Shown: piece after piece, positions 51,610 through 60,858 of the stretch
Numbering within the stretch: the first letter of the stretch is position 1
How the letters are laid out: every line of letters starts with the position of its first letter
Assembly (NCBI RefSeq): GCF_042660675.1
Contig: NZ_JBHSUL010000002.1
Location: forward strand, 1-64,000
DNA: 64,000 bases
Reading direction: 5' to 3'
Origin: Marinilactibacillus sp042660675
GTDB taxonomy: Bacteria > Bacillota > Bacilli > Lactobacillales > Carnobacteriaceae_A
Made by a program: the position numbers and the translations under genes
The notes under the pieces: model-generated
Told to the model about the DNA's origin: nothing
Databases searched by the model: none
The model's input: the letters and a program-made list of their open reading frames with translations, nothing else

Positions 51610-51960
51610 ATGAAAAAAGCTTATCGAGTAAAAAAAGAAGCCGATTTTCAAAAAGTCTTCCATAAAGGAAAGTCTGTGGCGAATCGCCAGTTTGTCGTCT
51701 ATGTACTAGAAAAGCCAGATCAAGCTCATTTTAGAGTAGGCATTTCTGTCAGCAAAAAATTAGGTCACGCACCAACTCGTAATGCCGTAAAAAGGAAAAT
51801 CAGACAAGCACTGACAGAGTTCGATCAAGAAAGTTTATTGAAACAAGAGAGAGATTTTCTCGTTATCGCAAGAAATCCAGCAGCTAGTATGTCTTATGTT
51901 GAAGTGAAAAAAAGCTTATCACATGTTTTGAAGCTGGCTAAAATGATAATCAGTGAGTAA
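51610..51960 (+). CDS. rnpA: Ribonuclease P protein component
   Basis: This 116-residue basic protein has the RnpA signature RVGISVSKKLGHAPTRNAVKRKIRQAL. It binds RNase P RNA and helps 5' processing of tRNA. It is preceded by AGGTGG. It has the usual place between rpmH and yidC. Confidence 0.96.
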   Translation: MKKAYRVKKEADFQKVFHKGKSVANRQFVVYVLEKPDQAHFRVGISVSKKLGHAPTRNAVKRKIRQALTEFDQESLLKQERDFLVIARNPAASMSYVEVKKSLSHVLKLAKMIISE

Positions 51961-52055
51961 ATGAACGTGTATCATTTTTAAAATAAGGATGTTCTAAAAG
52001 CTGGTTTTGATTTATAATTAATCTAGCGCACAAGACTTTGGAAAAGAGGAAAGAG

Positions 52056-52904
52056 ATGTCTACTATAGTAAAAAAACGTAAGCGATTGCTATTGATGTTC
52101 AGCATGCTTGCGGTCGTATTTGTTTTAGCTGCTTGTGGTACAAGCGATGTTACTGCTCAAAGTGAAGGATTTTGGGATGGCGTCGTTATTTACAATTTTG
52201 CTCAGTTGATTATTTGGGTATCTGGACTATTCAATAATAGTTACGGTATGGGGATTATCCTCGTGACAGTATTTATTCGTGCTTTGCTGATTCCAATCAC
52301 GCATTTCCAGCAGAAGAATATGCAACAGATGAACGAAATTAATCCACAGATGACAGAGTTAAGAGAAAGATATTCTTCAAGGGATACTGAAACACAACAG
52401 AAATTAAGAGAAGAGCAACAAAGACTCTATAAAGATGCAGGCGTTAATCCGTATTTAGGATTCTTACCATTACTGATTCAAATGCCCGTCTTTATCGCAT
52501 TGTATCAATCAGTGAATAGAACGCCGATTCTTAGAACAGGCGACTTCTTATGGGTAAACTTAGGTGCACCGGATCCCTACTTGATCTTGCCAATCTTAGC
52601 CGGTATCTTCACACTAGCAAACTCATACTTGATGAGCATGGGAAGACCGCAAGCTGGCGGAAAAGTTATGACATACATTATGCCGTTATTCATTGTGTTG
52701 ATCACATTCAGACTATCTAGTGCTCTAGCACTTTACTTTGCAGCATCCAATGGATTTGCAGCACTACAGACTGTACTGTTACAAAATCCTTTCAAAGCGC
52801 GTCGAGAGCGTGAATTGAAGGAAGAACAAGAGCGAGAAGCTGAACGTGAACGTAGAAGAGCTATGAAGAAAGCGCAAAAATTGGGGCGTAACGTAAGAAA
52901 ATAA
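52056..52904 (+). CDS. yidC: Membrane protein insertase YidC (lipoprotein type)
   Basis: The start is ATG 52056, with GAGG six bases upstream, rather than TTG 52038, giving 282 residues. A lipobox LAAC near residue 26 and five hydrophobic segments follow, with the conserved FIRALLIPITHFQQKNMQ and NPYLGFLPLLIQMPVFIALYQS. It inserts proteins alone or with SecYEG. The C-terminal tail is very charged (KEEQEREAERERRR), as in SpoIIIJ/OxaA homologues. Confidence 0.95.
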   Translation: MSTIVKKRKRLLLMFSMLAVVFVLAACGTSDVTAQSEGFWDGVVIYNFAQLIIWVSGLFNNSYGMGIILVTVFIRALLIPITHFQQKNMQQMNEINPQMTELRERYSSRDTETQQKLREEQQRLYKDAGVNPYLGFLPLLIQMPVFIALYQSVNRTPILRTGDFLWVNLGAPDPYLILPILAGIFTLANSYLMSMGRPQAGGKVMTYIMPLFIVLITFRLSSALALYFAASNGFAALQTVLLQNPFKARRERELKEEQEREAERERRRAMKKAQKLGRNVRK

Positions 52905-52972
52905 TCTAAGGTAAATGTTTGATATGATTTGATTGAATAAACATACCTATCGTTGAACGGAGGGCATTATTC

Positions 52973-53890
52973 GTGATTGATAAATATACAGCACAGGCAC
53001 CTACAACAGAAGCTGCAATCGAAAAAGGATTAAAAGCTTTGGGGTTAAAGATAGAGCAAGCAGATATTGAAGTAACAGAACCTGGTAAAAAAGGGTTTCT
53101 GGGAATTGGGCAAAAAGATGCGGTCGTTGTCGTTAAGAGAAAGCAAGCAACAAGTGGAATCAAAAGTGTATTTGAATCTTCTTTTTCTGCAGAAGACATT
53201 TTGCCGAAGGACAAACCAGCTCCTGAAAAACCTCTATTTGTTGAAAGTGAGACAGGAACAGAACCATCCTCTGACCAAGAAATTGTAGAACCCGTTGCAG
53301 AAAGTCCCGAAGAAGTCGAAGAAACTAGGAATCAATCATCAGATGAGAAACCACTTGTAATGGCTTCTACAGAAGATTCTGAAGAAGTGAAGCCGGCAAT
53401 TTCTGAAGAACAGCAAAAGGAAATTGAACAAAAAGATGCTGAAAGTATTCAGCAAGTAGCTGAGTACTTGAAAAATGTTACAAACAAAATGGGTATTGAA
53501 GATGTTTCTGTTCATGTACAAAGACAAGGGAAAAAAGTTCAGTACAATATAGAAACAGAAGATGCTGGCTTAGTCATTGGCCGTCATGGTAAAGTGTTGA
53601 ATAGCTTACAGACGCTGGCTCAGATTCAGTTACACCAACTTGCTGATTCGAAGTTTTTCGCTAAAGTAGATGCTGAAGCGTATAGAGATCGTCGTCAAAA
53701 AACCGTTGAGCAGTTAGCTAAAAGAACAGCAGATAAAGTGAAACATACCAAACGCCCAGTCGTTCTTGAACCAATGCCTGCGCATGAAAGAAAATTGATT
53801 CACCGTTTCTTGAATCATCATCAAGGGATACAAACACATTCTGAAGGCAAAGAACCCCATCGTTACCTAGTCGTGGAGCCTGAAGAATAA
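52973..53890 (+). CDS. khpB: KhpB (Jag/EloR) RNA-binding protein
   Basis: The start is GTG 52973, preceded by CGGAGGG. The 305-residue protein has an N-terminal Jag_N domain (about 1-60), an acidic linker of about 90 residues, a KH domain with VIGRHGKVLNSLQTLAQ and a C-terminal R3H domain with ERKLIHRFLNHH. It affects cell elongation and sRNA or mRNA stability with KhpA in streptococci. It lies directly after yidC, as usual. Confidence 0.93.
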   Translation: MIDKYTAQAPTTEAAIEKGLKALGLKIEQADIEVTEPGKKGFLGIGQKDAVVVVKRKQATSGIKSVFESSFSAEDILPKDKPAPEKPLFVESETGTEPSSDQEIVEPVAESPEEVEETRNQSSDEKPLVMASTEDSEEVKPAISEEQQKEIEQKDAESIQQVAEYLKNVTNKMGIEDVSVHVQRQGKKVQYNIETEDAGLVIGRHGKVLNSLQTLAQIQLHQLADSKFFAKVDAEAYRDRRQKTVEQLAKRTADKVKHTKRPVVLEPMPAHERKLIHRFLNHHQGIQTHSEGKEPHRYLVVEPEE

Positions 53891-53903
53891 GCGTTCTTTA
53901 TTT

Positions 53904-53948
53904 AAAATAGTCATGTCTAACTTCGGTTATGCATGACTATTTTTTTCT
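53904..53948 (+). terminator. Terminator of the rpmH-khpB operon
   Basis: The stem AAATAGTCATG / CATGACTATTT is followed by seven T, 14 bases after the khpB stop. Confidence 0.85.
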
Positions 53949-54105
53949 AATTGTTAGAAGTAAAGCAGAGTTGGGATAGACTATGTGCTTAAAAGTATAA
54001 AGTGATTAGGAATAATTAAAATTATGCAATAGGTTTTATTAGTTTTCGACAATCTAGCTACTCGATTGTATAATAAAGAAAAACTTAGAAATGTAGGCGT
54101 GGTTT

Positions 54106-55383
54106 ATGAATATGGAAGAAGTCACAGCACTTGTAAATACAAATCGCGGAAATGGAAAAAAAGAAAATCTAGACCGCATGGCGAGCTTGATGCAAAAACT
54201 AGGGAATCCGCAAAATCAGCTAAAATTTATTCATATAGCAGGAACAAATGGCAAAGGCACTACTGCTTCTTTTATTTCTTCAATTCTAAGAGAAGCCGGT
54301 ATGCAGGTTGGGCTCTTTACGTCTCCGCATCTTGAAGTCGTAAACGAACGCATTCAAGTGGATCAGACATTCATTTCCGATCAGGACTTTATTGACTGTA
54401 CTGAAAAAGTAGCAGTTTATGTAGCAGAAGTTGAAGCAGAATTGTCTGAAAAACTGTATTCATTTGAAATACTGACAGCTGTTGCCTTTGTTTATTTCAG
54501 TCGTCAAAATTGCGATTTAGTTGTGCTGGAAACGGGAATTGGTGGAAGACTCGATTCAACCAATATTATTGAAACACCTGAGGTAGCGGTCGTTACATCG
54601 ATTGGCCTAGACCATATGAACATGCTTGGACATACTTTAAAAGAAATCGCTCAGGAAAAAGCTGGAATCATCAAAATGAACGGGTCTGTGGTTATTTATG
54701 ATTGTGGAAACGAACTGCAACCGATATTTGAAGAACGTGCAAGAGAAAAACAAGCAGAGCTTAAGGTATTGAATCAATCTGATATTGAGCTATTATCTGC
54801 GTCTGTCAAAGGACAGGAATTCAACTACAAGCAGTACAGGAATCTGAAAATTAAGATGGTGGGTGTCCACCAACTTTCAAATGCTGCGCTATCCATAGAG
54901 ACGGCTTTACAATTAAAAGCAACGTATGAAATGATTACAGATGAAGCGATTAGAAAAGGTCTAGAAAAAGCATTCTGGGCTGGTAGGATGGAAGTATTAC
55001 GGGAAGAACCACTCGTTTTAGTAGATGGTGCACACAATGAACAAGGTGTCGCGCTGTTGAGTCAAAACATCCGAAGTTTATTTCCGGATCAAAAAATCAC
55101 ATTTGTAGTAGGTATGATGAAAGATAAAGCTTATATAGATATGATCGAAAATGTCTCAGATATTGCGAGACAAATTTTAACGGTGTCACCAGATCCTTGG
55201 AGAGGGTTTGATGCAGAAGAAGTCGCTACTATACTGAATAATAGAGGACAGTCTGCAAGATTCGTAAAATCAGTGGAAGATATCCAGAAGTACATTGAAA
55301 AGGAAGCCGAAAAAAAGGAAGTCATTGTCGTATTTGGATCCCTTTATTTAGTCGGTGATTTAAGAAAGTTGCTTCATTTATAA
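54106..55383 (+). CDS. folC: Folylpolyglutamate synthase/dihydrofolate synthase
   Basis: This 425-residue Mur-ligase-family enzyme has the ATP loop AGTNGKGTTASF at residue 45, the folate-binding TSPHLEVVNERI, and VVLETGIGGRLDSTN. It adds glutamate to folates and probably to dihydropteroate. An ATG two codons inside (54112) is also possible; the ribosome site is weak. The gene is placed between khpB and the trehalose operon, not with other folate genes. Confidence 0.93.
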   Translation: MNMEEVTALVNTNRGNGKKENLDRMASLMQKLGNPQNQLKFIHIAGTNGKGTTASFISSILREAGMQVGLFTSPHLEVVNERIQVDQTFISDQDFIDCTEKVAVYVAEVEAELSEKLYSFEILTAVAFVYFSRQNCDLVVLETGIGGRLDSTNIIETPEVAVVTSIGLDHMNMLGHTLKEIAQEKAGIIKMNGSVVIYDCGNELQPIFEERAREKQAELKVLNQSDIELLSASVKGQEFNYKQYRNLKIKMVGVHQLSNAALSIETALQLKATYEMITDEAIRKGLEKAFWAGRMEVLREEPLVLVDGAHNEQGVALLSQNIRSLFPDQKITFVVGMMKDKAYIDMIENVSDIARQILTVSPDPWRGFDAEEVATILNNRGQSARFVKSVEDIQKYIEKEAEKKEVIVVFGSLYLVGDLRKLLHL

Positions 55384-55393
55384 ATTTAAAATA

Positions 55394-55444
55394 ACCGTCC
55401 TTCAAGTGCTGAGTATTCCTACAGTCGCTTGAGGGGCTTTTTGT
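55394..55444 (+). terminator. Terminator of folC
   Basis: The stem CCTTCAAGTG / CGCTTGAGG (with a short asymmetric loop) is followed by a CTTTTTG tail. Confidence 0.7.
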
Positions 55445-55520
55445 TAACTGAAATCGAAATTTAAATGATAAAATTATCCTGAAGAGAACAAGAACAGTCT
55501 ATACAGGAGAGGAACACATA

Positions 55521-55559
55521 TGAGAGGGGAGATAAAATATAAAAACGGTTGCATCTAAA
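55521..55559 (+). CDS. Possible 12-residue leader ORF (MRGEIKYKNGCI)
   Basis: ATG 55521 is preceded by a strong AGGAGAGG site and runs 12 codons to TAA. It overlaps the -35 box of the treP promoter. It may be a remnant of a lost gene start or a leader peptide; nothing else supports it. Confidence 0.25.
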
Positions 55560-55577
55560 AAGGTTTTAGAGTATAGT
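55550..55577 (+). promoter_or_regulatory. treP promoter
   Basis: TTGCAT (55550-55555) and TATAGT (55572-55577) are separated by 16 bases. The operator begins 14 bases downstream of the -10 box. Confidence 0.55.
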
Positions 55578-55590
55578 TACTTTAACAGAC

Positions 55591-55608
55591 AACTTGTATA
55601 TACAAGTT
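55591..55608. promoter_or_regulatory. TreR operator
   Basis: AACTTGTATATACAAGTT is a perfect 18-bp palindrome between the treP promoter and start. Its core TTGTATATACAA matches the TreR operator known from Bacillus. Confidence 0.85.
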
Positions 55609-55633
55609 AAAATGATATTTAGGAGGAAATAAC

Positions 55634-57142
55634 ATGGCAGACTTTAAGAATGATGCTAAAGAGTTGCTGGATGCTATTGGCGGGAAAGAAAATGTTAACG
55701 CTGTAACGCATTGTGCGACCCGCATGCGATTTGTTCTAGACGATCCATCTGGTGCAGACGTCAAGAGGATAGAAGAGATTCCATCAGTAAAAGGAACGTT
55801 CACTCAAGCTGGACAATTTCAAGTCATTATTGGTAATAGAGTAGCAGACTTTTATAATGAATTTTCAGACGTTTCCGGTCTTGAAGGTGTTTCTAAAGAT
55901 GATGTAAAAAAAGCTAGCACACAAAACATGAACTGGCTACAAAGACTCATGGGTGCTTTAGCTGAAATTTTTACTCCGCTTATTCCCGCAATTATTATTG
56001 GTGGTTTAATATTAGGATTTCGTAATGTATTAGAAGGAATCGAATTTCAGTCTTTGGGACAATTAATTGTAGATGGTGTACCACAAGTAACAGAGGCTGG
56101 CGTTCCAATTTATAATAAAATTGTCAACGTTTCTCAATTCTGGGCCGGCGTAAATGATTTCTTATGGCTGCCTGGTGAAGCGATCTTCCACTTCCTACCT
56201 GTAGGGATTACTTGGAGTGTTACAAGAAAAATGGGTACCACTCAGATATTAGGTATTGTTTTAGGTCTTACATTAGTCTCTCCACAACTAGCGAATGCAT
56301 ATGGAGTAGAAGATATCCTCGCTGGAGATATCTCACAATGGGACTTTGGTTTCTTCCAGTTAGATAAAATCGGATACCAAGCACAAGTTATTCCGGCAAT
56401 GATGGCTGGGTTCTTGCTGGCGTACCTTGAAAAATGGTTACGTAAATTTATTCCAGAAGCCATTTCAATGATTTTTGTTCCATTATTTGCATTACTTCCA
56501 ACAATTTTTATCGCACATGCTGTTATTGGACCGATTGGTTGGACGCTCGGAACAGGTCTTTCTCAAGTTGTAAACTGGGGACTATCAGGAACCTTTAGTT
56601 GGATCTTCGGATTCGTCTTTGGTGGTCTGTATGCACCACTGGTCATTACAGGTCTCCACCATATGTCTAATGCAATCGATCTACAATTAGTTGCAGATTA
56701 CGGTGGTACAAACTTGTGGCCGATGATTGCATTATCAAATATTGCTCAAGGATCTGCCGTTCTAGGTATGATCATTATGCACTGGGGTAATAAAAAAGAA
56801 GAGCAGGTATCTATTCCGGCTGCTATTTCCGCTTATTTAGGGGTAACGGAACCGGCACTATTTGGTATCAATATTAAATTTGTTTACCCATTTGTGGCAG
56901 GAATGATTGGTTCAGCATTCGCTGGAATGATCTCTGTAGCAATGAATGTAACCGCGAATTCTATTGGAGTCGGAGGACTTCCAGGATTCTTGAGTATTCA
57001 GCCAGATTCTATGGTCGGATTCTTCATTGCGATGGCCGTTGCATTTATAGTACCCATTATCTTAACGATTTTCTTTGAAAAAAGAGGGATTTTGACTAAA
57101 TGGGAAAACACAAACTTACCGATTCCTAAATTAGGTCAATAA
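55634..57142 (+). CDS. treP: PTS trehalose-specific EIIBC component
   Basis: This 502-residue protein has an N-terminal EIIB domain with the phospho-Cys in VTHCATRMRF and a linker. An EIIC domain of the glucose family follows, with ten or so hydrophobic segments and GLHHMSNAIDLQL. It imports trehalose as trehalose-6-phosphate. There is no EIIA domain, so a separate glucose-type EIIA must supply phosphate; the crr-like gene at 26938 is one. It is the first gene of treP-treA. Confidence 0.93.
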   Translation: MADFKNDAKELLDAIGGKENVNAVTHCATRMRFVLDDPSGADVKRIEEIPSVKGTFTQAGQFQVIIGNRVADFYNEFSDVSGLEGVSKDDVKKASTQNMNWLQRLMGALAEIFTPLIPAIIIGGLILGFRNVLEGIEFQSLGQLIVDGVPQVTEAGVPIYNKIVNVSQFWAGVNDFLWLPGEAIFHFLPVGITWSVTRKMGTTQILGIVLGLTLVSPQLANAYGVEDILAGDISQWDFGFFQLDKIGYQAQVIPAMMAGFLLAYLEKWLRKFIPEAISMIFVPLFALLPTIFIAHAVIGPIGWTLGTGLSQVVNWGLSGTFSWIFGFVFGGLYAPLVITGLHHMSNAIDLQLVADYGGTNLWPMIALSNIAQGSAVLGMIIMHWGNKKEEQVSIPAAISAYLGVTEPALFGINIKFVYPFVAGMIGSAFAGMISVAMNVTANSIGVGGLPGFLSIQPDSMVGFFIAMAVAFIVPIILTIFFEKRGILTKWENTNLPIPKLGQ

Positions 57143-57218
57143 TTGAGCAAAAGATTCGTAATTGCTACCTATCAGTGGTAGGTTTAAATTGTAAAAGAAA
57201 GAGTATTTAACCGTTCGA

Positions 57219-57302
57219 AAAGGATTGGTTCTTCAAGACCGAAGCTGTCTAGAGCATTTATTTAGACGAATATCCGGTACTTAAGAATCAGTCCTTTTTC
57301 TA
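57219..57302 (+). terminator. Branched hairpin with T-run between treP and treA
   Basis: AAAAGGATTGGTTCTT pairs with AAGAATCAGTCCTTTTT (G-U pairs allowed). It encloses a second arm (GTCTA / TTAGAC) and an ACCG/CGGT pairing. The outer stem ends in a T-run 25 bases before treA, so it may be a partial terminator that sets the treP:treA ratio. Confidence 0.6.
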
Positions 57303-57325
57303 TAAACATAGAAGGGAAGAATTCG

Positions 57326-58978
57326 ATGACACATTTTCATGACAAAGTAATTTATCAGGCCTATCCAAAATCCTTTAAAGATACGGATGGAAGCGGACTG
57401 GGTGATTTGAAGGGGATTATTGAAAAGCTACCTTACCTAGAAGATTTGGGTGTAGATATGTTGTGGCTGAATCCTTTTTACAAGTCACCTCAAAACGACA
57501 ATGGTTATGACGTAGCAGACTATACCTCTATTGATCCGATGTTCGGGACTTTTGAAGATTTCGACACACTTGTAGAAGAAGCCAAAAAACGGGGTATTTC
57601 CCTGATGCTAGACATGGTGTTGAATCATACATCTACAGCACATGAGTGGTTTCAAAAAGCTTTAAATGGAGAAAAGAAATACCAAGACTATTATATTCTA
57701 AGAGAAGGAAAAGCGGACGGTAGTCTTCCAACAAACTGGGAATCTAAATTTGGCGGAGATGCGTGGTCTAAATTTGGAGATACAGATCAGTATTACTTAC
57801 ATCTGTACGATAAAACCCAAGCAGATTTAGATTGGCGAAATCCAGAAGTCCGACAGGAACTCTACAATGCCGTCAACTTCTGGCTAGAGAAAGGCGTCAA
57901 AGGACTTCGCTTTGATGTCCTTAATGTGATTGGAAAAGACGAAGAATTAAAAGATGCAGATGACGGAGTTGGAAAATCTCATTACACAGATACACCCATC
58001 GTCCACGAGTATATTCACGAATTGAATAGAGAAACATACGGCAAGTATGAAGATGTGATTACAGTTGGAGAAATGAGCTCAACAACTGTAGCGAATGGCG
58101 TACAGTATTCTAATCCTGAACGAAATGAATTGTCGATGATCTTTAGTTTCCACCATTTGAAAGTGGATTATAAAGATGGTGAAAAGTGGACGACGCAACC
58201 ATTTGATTTCTTGGAACTAAAAAAACTACTGGATGAATGGCAAAGAGGAATGGATGAAGGCGGAGGCTGGAACGCAGTCTTCTGGAACAACCACGATCAG
58301 CCACGGGCGAATAGTCGGTTTGGAGATGTTGAGAAGTATCCTTTTGAAACAACGACGATGTTGGCTCAGACCATCCATTTCCTAAGAGGTACACCCTTTA
58401 TCTATCAAGGTGAAGAAATTGGAATGACGAACCCGAACTATAAGGAAATTGATGACTACGTAGATGTAGAAACACATAATGCCTATCAGAAATTAAAAGA
58501 AGACGGATTACCAGAAGATCAGATTATGGATATCATTCAAGCTAAGTCTAGAGATAACGCACGTACACCGATGCAGTGGGATACCTCCAAGAATGCTGGT
58601 TTCACAGAAGGGGAACCTTGGCTAAGAATCCCTGAAAATTATATAGAACGCAACACGGAGAATGATGGAGTCAGTAAAACCATCCGTGAGTACTATAAAA
58701 AATTAATCCAGTTACGTAAAGAACATAAAATTATTCAAGAAGGTTCTTATGAACCCGTTGAACTGGGGCATCAAAGTATTTTTGCTTACGTTAGGACGTA
58801 TGAAAATCAAAAACTACTTGTTTTGAATCACTTTTATGCAGATGAAGCGATAATCGATATACCTCGTCCTTTATTAGAAATGGATGCACAATATATATTA
58901 GGAAATAAAGAAGAGAGAAAGTTAGAGTCAAAATTAGTGATGCAACCGTACGAAACCATCGCTTTTTTATTAAATTAA
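57326..58978 (+). CDS. treA: Trehalose-6-phosphate hydrolase (GH13)
   Basis: This 550-residue cytosolic GH13 enzyme starts at ATG 57326 and shows MVLNHTSTAHEWF, GLRFDVLNVIGK (nucleophile Asp), ITVGEMSS (acid/base Glu) and NNHDQPR. It cleaves trehalose-6-phosphate to glucose and glucose-6-phosphate. It follows the trehalose EIIBC gene in the same transcript. No signal peptide is present. Confidence 0.95.
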   Translation: MTHFHDKVIYQAYPKSFKDTDGSGLGDLKGIIEKLPYLEDLGVDMLWLNPFYKSPQNDNGYDVADYTSIDPMFGTFEDFDTLVEEAKKRGISLMLDMVLNHTSTAHEWFQKALNGEKKYQDYYILREGKADGSLPTNWESKFGGDAWSKFGDTDQYYLHLYDKTQADLDWRNPEVRQELYNAVNFWLEKGVKGLRFDVLNVIGKDEELKDADDGVGKSHYTDTPIVHEYIHELNRETYGKYEDVITVGEMSSTTVANGVQYSNPERNELSMIFSFHHLKVDYKDGEKWTTQPFDFLELKKLLDEWQRGMDEGGGWNAVFWNNHDQPRANSRFGDVEKYPFETTTMLAQTIHFLRGTPFIYQGEEIGMTNPNYKEIDDYVDVETHNAYQKLKEDGLPEDQIMDIIQAKSRDNARTPMQWDTSKNAGFTEGEPWLRIPENYIERNTENDGVSKTIREYYKKLIQLRKEHKIIQEGSYEPVELGHQSIFAYVRTYENQKLLVLNHFYADEAIIDIPRPLLEMDAQYILGNKEERKLESKLVMQPYETIAFLLN

Positions 58979-58992
58979 TTGAATGATAACTT

Positions 58993-59042
58993 GAAGCAGT
59001 CTATGACAGTAAGTGCCTTTACTATCATAGACTGCTTTTTTG
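58993..59042 (+). terminator. Terminator of treA
   Basis: The stem AAGCAGTCTATGA / TCATAGACTGCTT is followed by six T. Confidence 0.9.
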
Positions 59043-59175
59043 TAGGTAGAAAGTATCTTAACAATGAGAAAATACTATCCATATTTTTATCACTCTCAAA
59101 TTTTGACTCCTAAGTTGTTAGGTGCTATGATTTAAAATTGAGGCATTCATATAATGAGTTGGGAGAAGGATAGGT

Positions 59176-59877
59176 ATGGAAATTATACGGTTAGTTGGTA
59201 TTTTAATTATCGTCGTTGGATTCATTTTTAAATTCGACACGATTGCAGTTGTTTTGATTGCAGCACTTGTTACAGCACTAGTATCAGGCATTTCATTTTT
59301 CGAGTTTCTTTTTATTATGGGGGAAGCTTTTGTTAATAATCGATTAGTGACGTTATTCTTATTAACGCTACCGATGATTGGAATCGCAGAAAGAGCGGGA
59401 TTGCGTCAGCAAGCTGTAAGAATTCTCGAGAACATTAATGGAATCACAGCTGGGAAACTCTTTTCAATTTATATGGTTTTCAGAGAACTAGCGGGTACCT
59501 TTTCTATTCGGATGCAGGGACAAACACAATTCGTTCGTCCATTGATCGAACCAATGTCTCAAGCAGCTGCTAAGACAAAATACGGGGAAATCAGTGAAGA
59601 AGATACAGAAAAAATCAAAGCACGTTCCGCAGCCACAGAGAATTTTGGGAACTTCTTTGCGCAAAATACGTTTATTGCAGCTTCAGGTGTTTTATTGATT
59701 ACTAGTACAATGGAATCTTTAGGATACGTAATTTCTCCTATAGATATTGTTATTGCGACCATTCCAGTAGCGCTTTTTGCACTTGTGATTGTCGTGGTGT
59801 CTAATGTTCTATTTGACCGCAAAATGAACCGCAAATACAATCAAGCAGACCAAGAGAAAAAGGCAGGTAAATCATAA
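59176..59877 (+). CDS. DUF969 membrane protein
   Basis: This 233-residue protein has about five hydrophobic segments and ends with a charged tail (KKAGKS). It has the pattern I associate with DUF969, always found next to DUF979. The next gene starts on the last base of this one. The pair is probably one permease. It lies in front of pcp, so transport of pyroglutamate or pyroglutamyl peptides is a reasonable guess. Confidence 0.8.
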   Translation: MEIIRLVGILIIVVGFIFKFDTIAVVLIAALVTALVSGISFFEFLFIMGEAFVNNRLVTLFLLTLPMIGIAERAGLRQQAVRILENINGITAGKLFSIYMVFRELAGTFSIRMQGQTQFVRPLIEPMSQAAAKTKYGEISEEDTEKIKARSAATENFGNFFAQNTFIAASGVLLITSTMESLGYVISPIDIVIATIPVALFALVIVVVSNVLFDRKMNRKYNQADQEKKAGKS

Positions 59878-60800
59878 TGGAAGCATTTGTAAATAATTTA
59901 TTGGAGTTCTTTTTCATTCTTGTTGGTTTATTGCTTGCCTATGTAGCTTTTAAAGTCGCAACGGACAAAACGCACCCAGCTAAAATTGGAACGGCATTGT
60001 TCTGGTTACTACTGGGGATTACATTCGCTTTAGGGAATTATATTCCTTTTGAAATCACAGGAGCGATTTTACTGATCGTTGGTGTATTGACACTATTAAA
60101 ACAAGTTAAAATCGGCCATATAAAACAAGTAACAGAAGAAGAAGCACAAGCTTCTAGTAAAAAACTTGGGAATTGGGTTTTTCTTCCTGTAGTTGTACTA
60201 GCTGTAGTTGCTGTTGGAGTGGCTCAGTTTACACCACTCGGGGGACAAGCAGGAATTGGTATTGGAGCGGTGACTTCCTTGGTCGTAGCAATGATCATTA
60301 CGAAGTCATCTCCTAACAGTGCGTTAGAAGATGGAAATAGAATGGTCCAGCAAGTTGGTCCAGTCGGCTTCTTACCACAGTTATTAGCAGCTTTAGGCGT
60401 AATCTTTACTCAAGCGGGAGTCGGTGACGTGATTGCCAACGGAATTTCTAGTTTCTTACCACAAGGAAATCCTTTAGTCGGCGTTATTGCTTACTCGACT
60501 GGAATGGTGATCTTTACCATGATTATGGGAAATGCTTTTGCAGCCTTCACGGTCATCACAGCTGGAATTGGTATTCCATTTGTAATCTCACAAGGTGGTG
60601 ATCCAGCAGTTGCTGGAGCTTTAGCAATGACTGTCGGATTTTGTGGAACGCTTATGACACCGATGGCAGCAAACTTTAATGCTTTGCCAGTAGCCTTACT
60701 TGAAATGAAAAATGAAAATGGCGTCATCAAAGAACAGATTCCAATGGCTTTAATTATGATTGTGTTCCATGTCGTTTTAATGTACTTCTGGGCATTCTAG
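59877..60800 (+). CDS. DUF979 membrane protein
   Basis: This 307-residue protein has about nine hydrophobic segments and a GNAFAAFTVITAGIGIPF block near residue 218, as in DUF979. It overlaps the DUF969 gene by one base (ATGG after the stop TAA), so translation is coupled. The likely role is as the second half of an ion-coupled transporter. The substrate is unknown. Confidence 0.8.
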   Translation: MEAFVNNLLEFFFILVGLLLAYVAFKVATDKTHPAKIGTALFWLLLGITFALGNYIPFEITGAILLIVGVLTLLKQVKIGHIKQVTEEEAQASSKKLGNWVFLPVVVLAVVAVGVAQFTPLGGQAGIGIGAVTSLVVAMIITKSSPNSALEDGNRMVQQVGPVGFLPQLLAALGVIFTQAGVGDVIANGISSFLPQGNPLVGVIAYSTGMVIFTMIMGNAFAAFTVITAGIGIPFVISQGGDPAVAGALAMTVGFCGTLMTPMAANFNALPVALLEMKNENGVIKEQIPMALIMIVFHVVLMYFWAF

Positions 60801-60858
60801 GACAGGAAACTTCTATTGAATCGGATATTTCTGATATAATGATAAAAGAAAGGTAGCG

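Noticed and set aside
54066..54335. Forward ORF of 89 codons overlapping the start of folC
   Set aside because: It is in another frame of folC, with very basic, low-quality sequence. folC covers the region with clear motifs.
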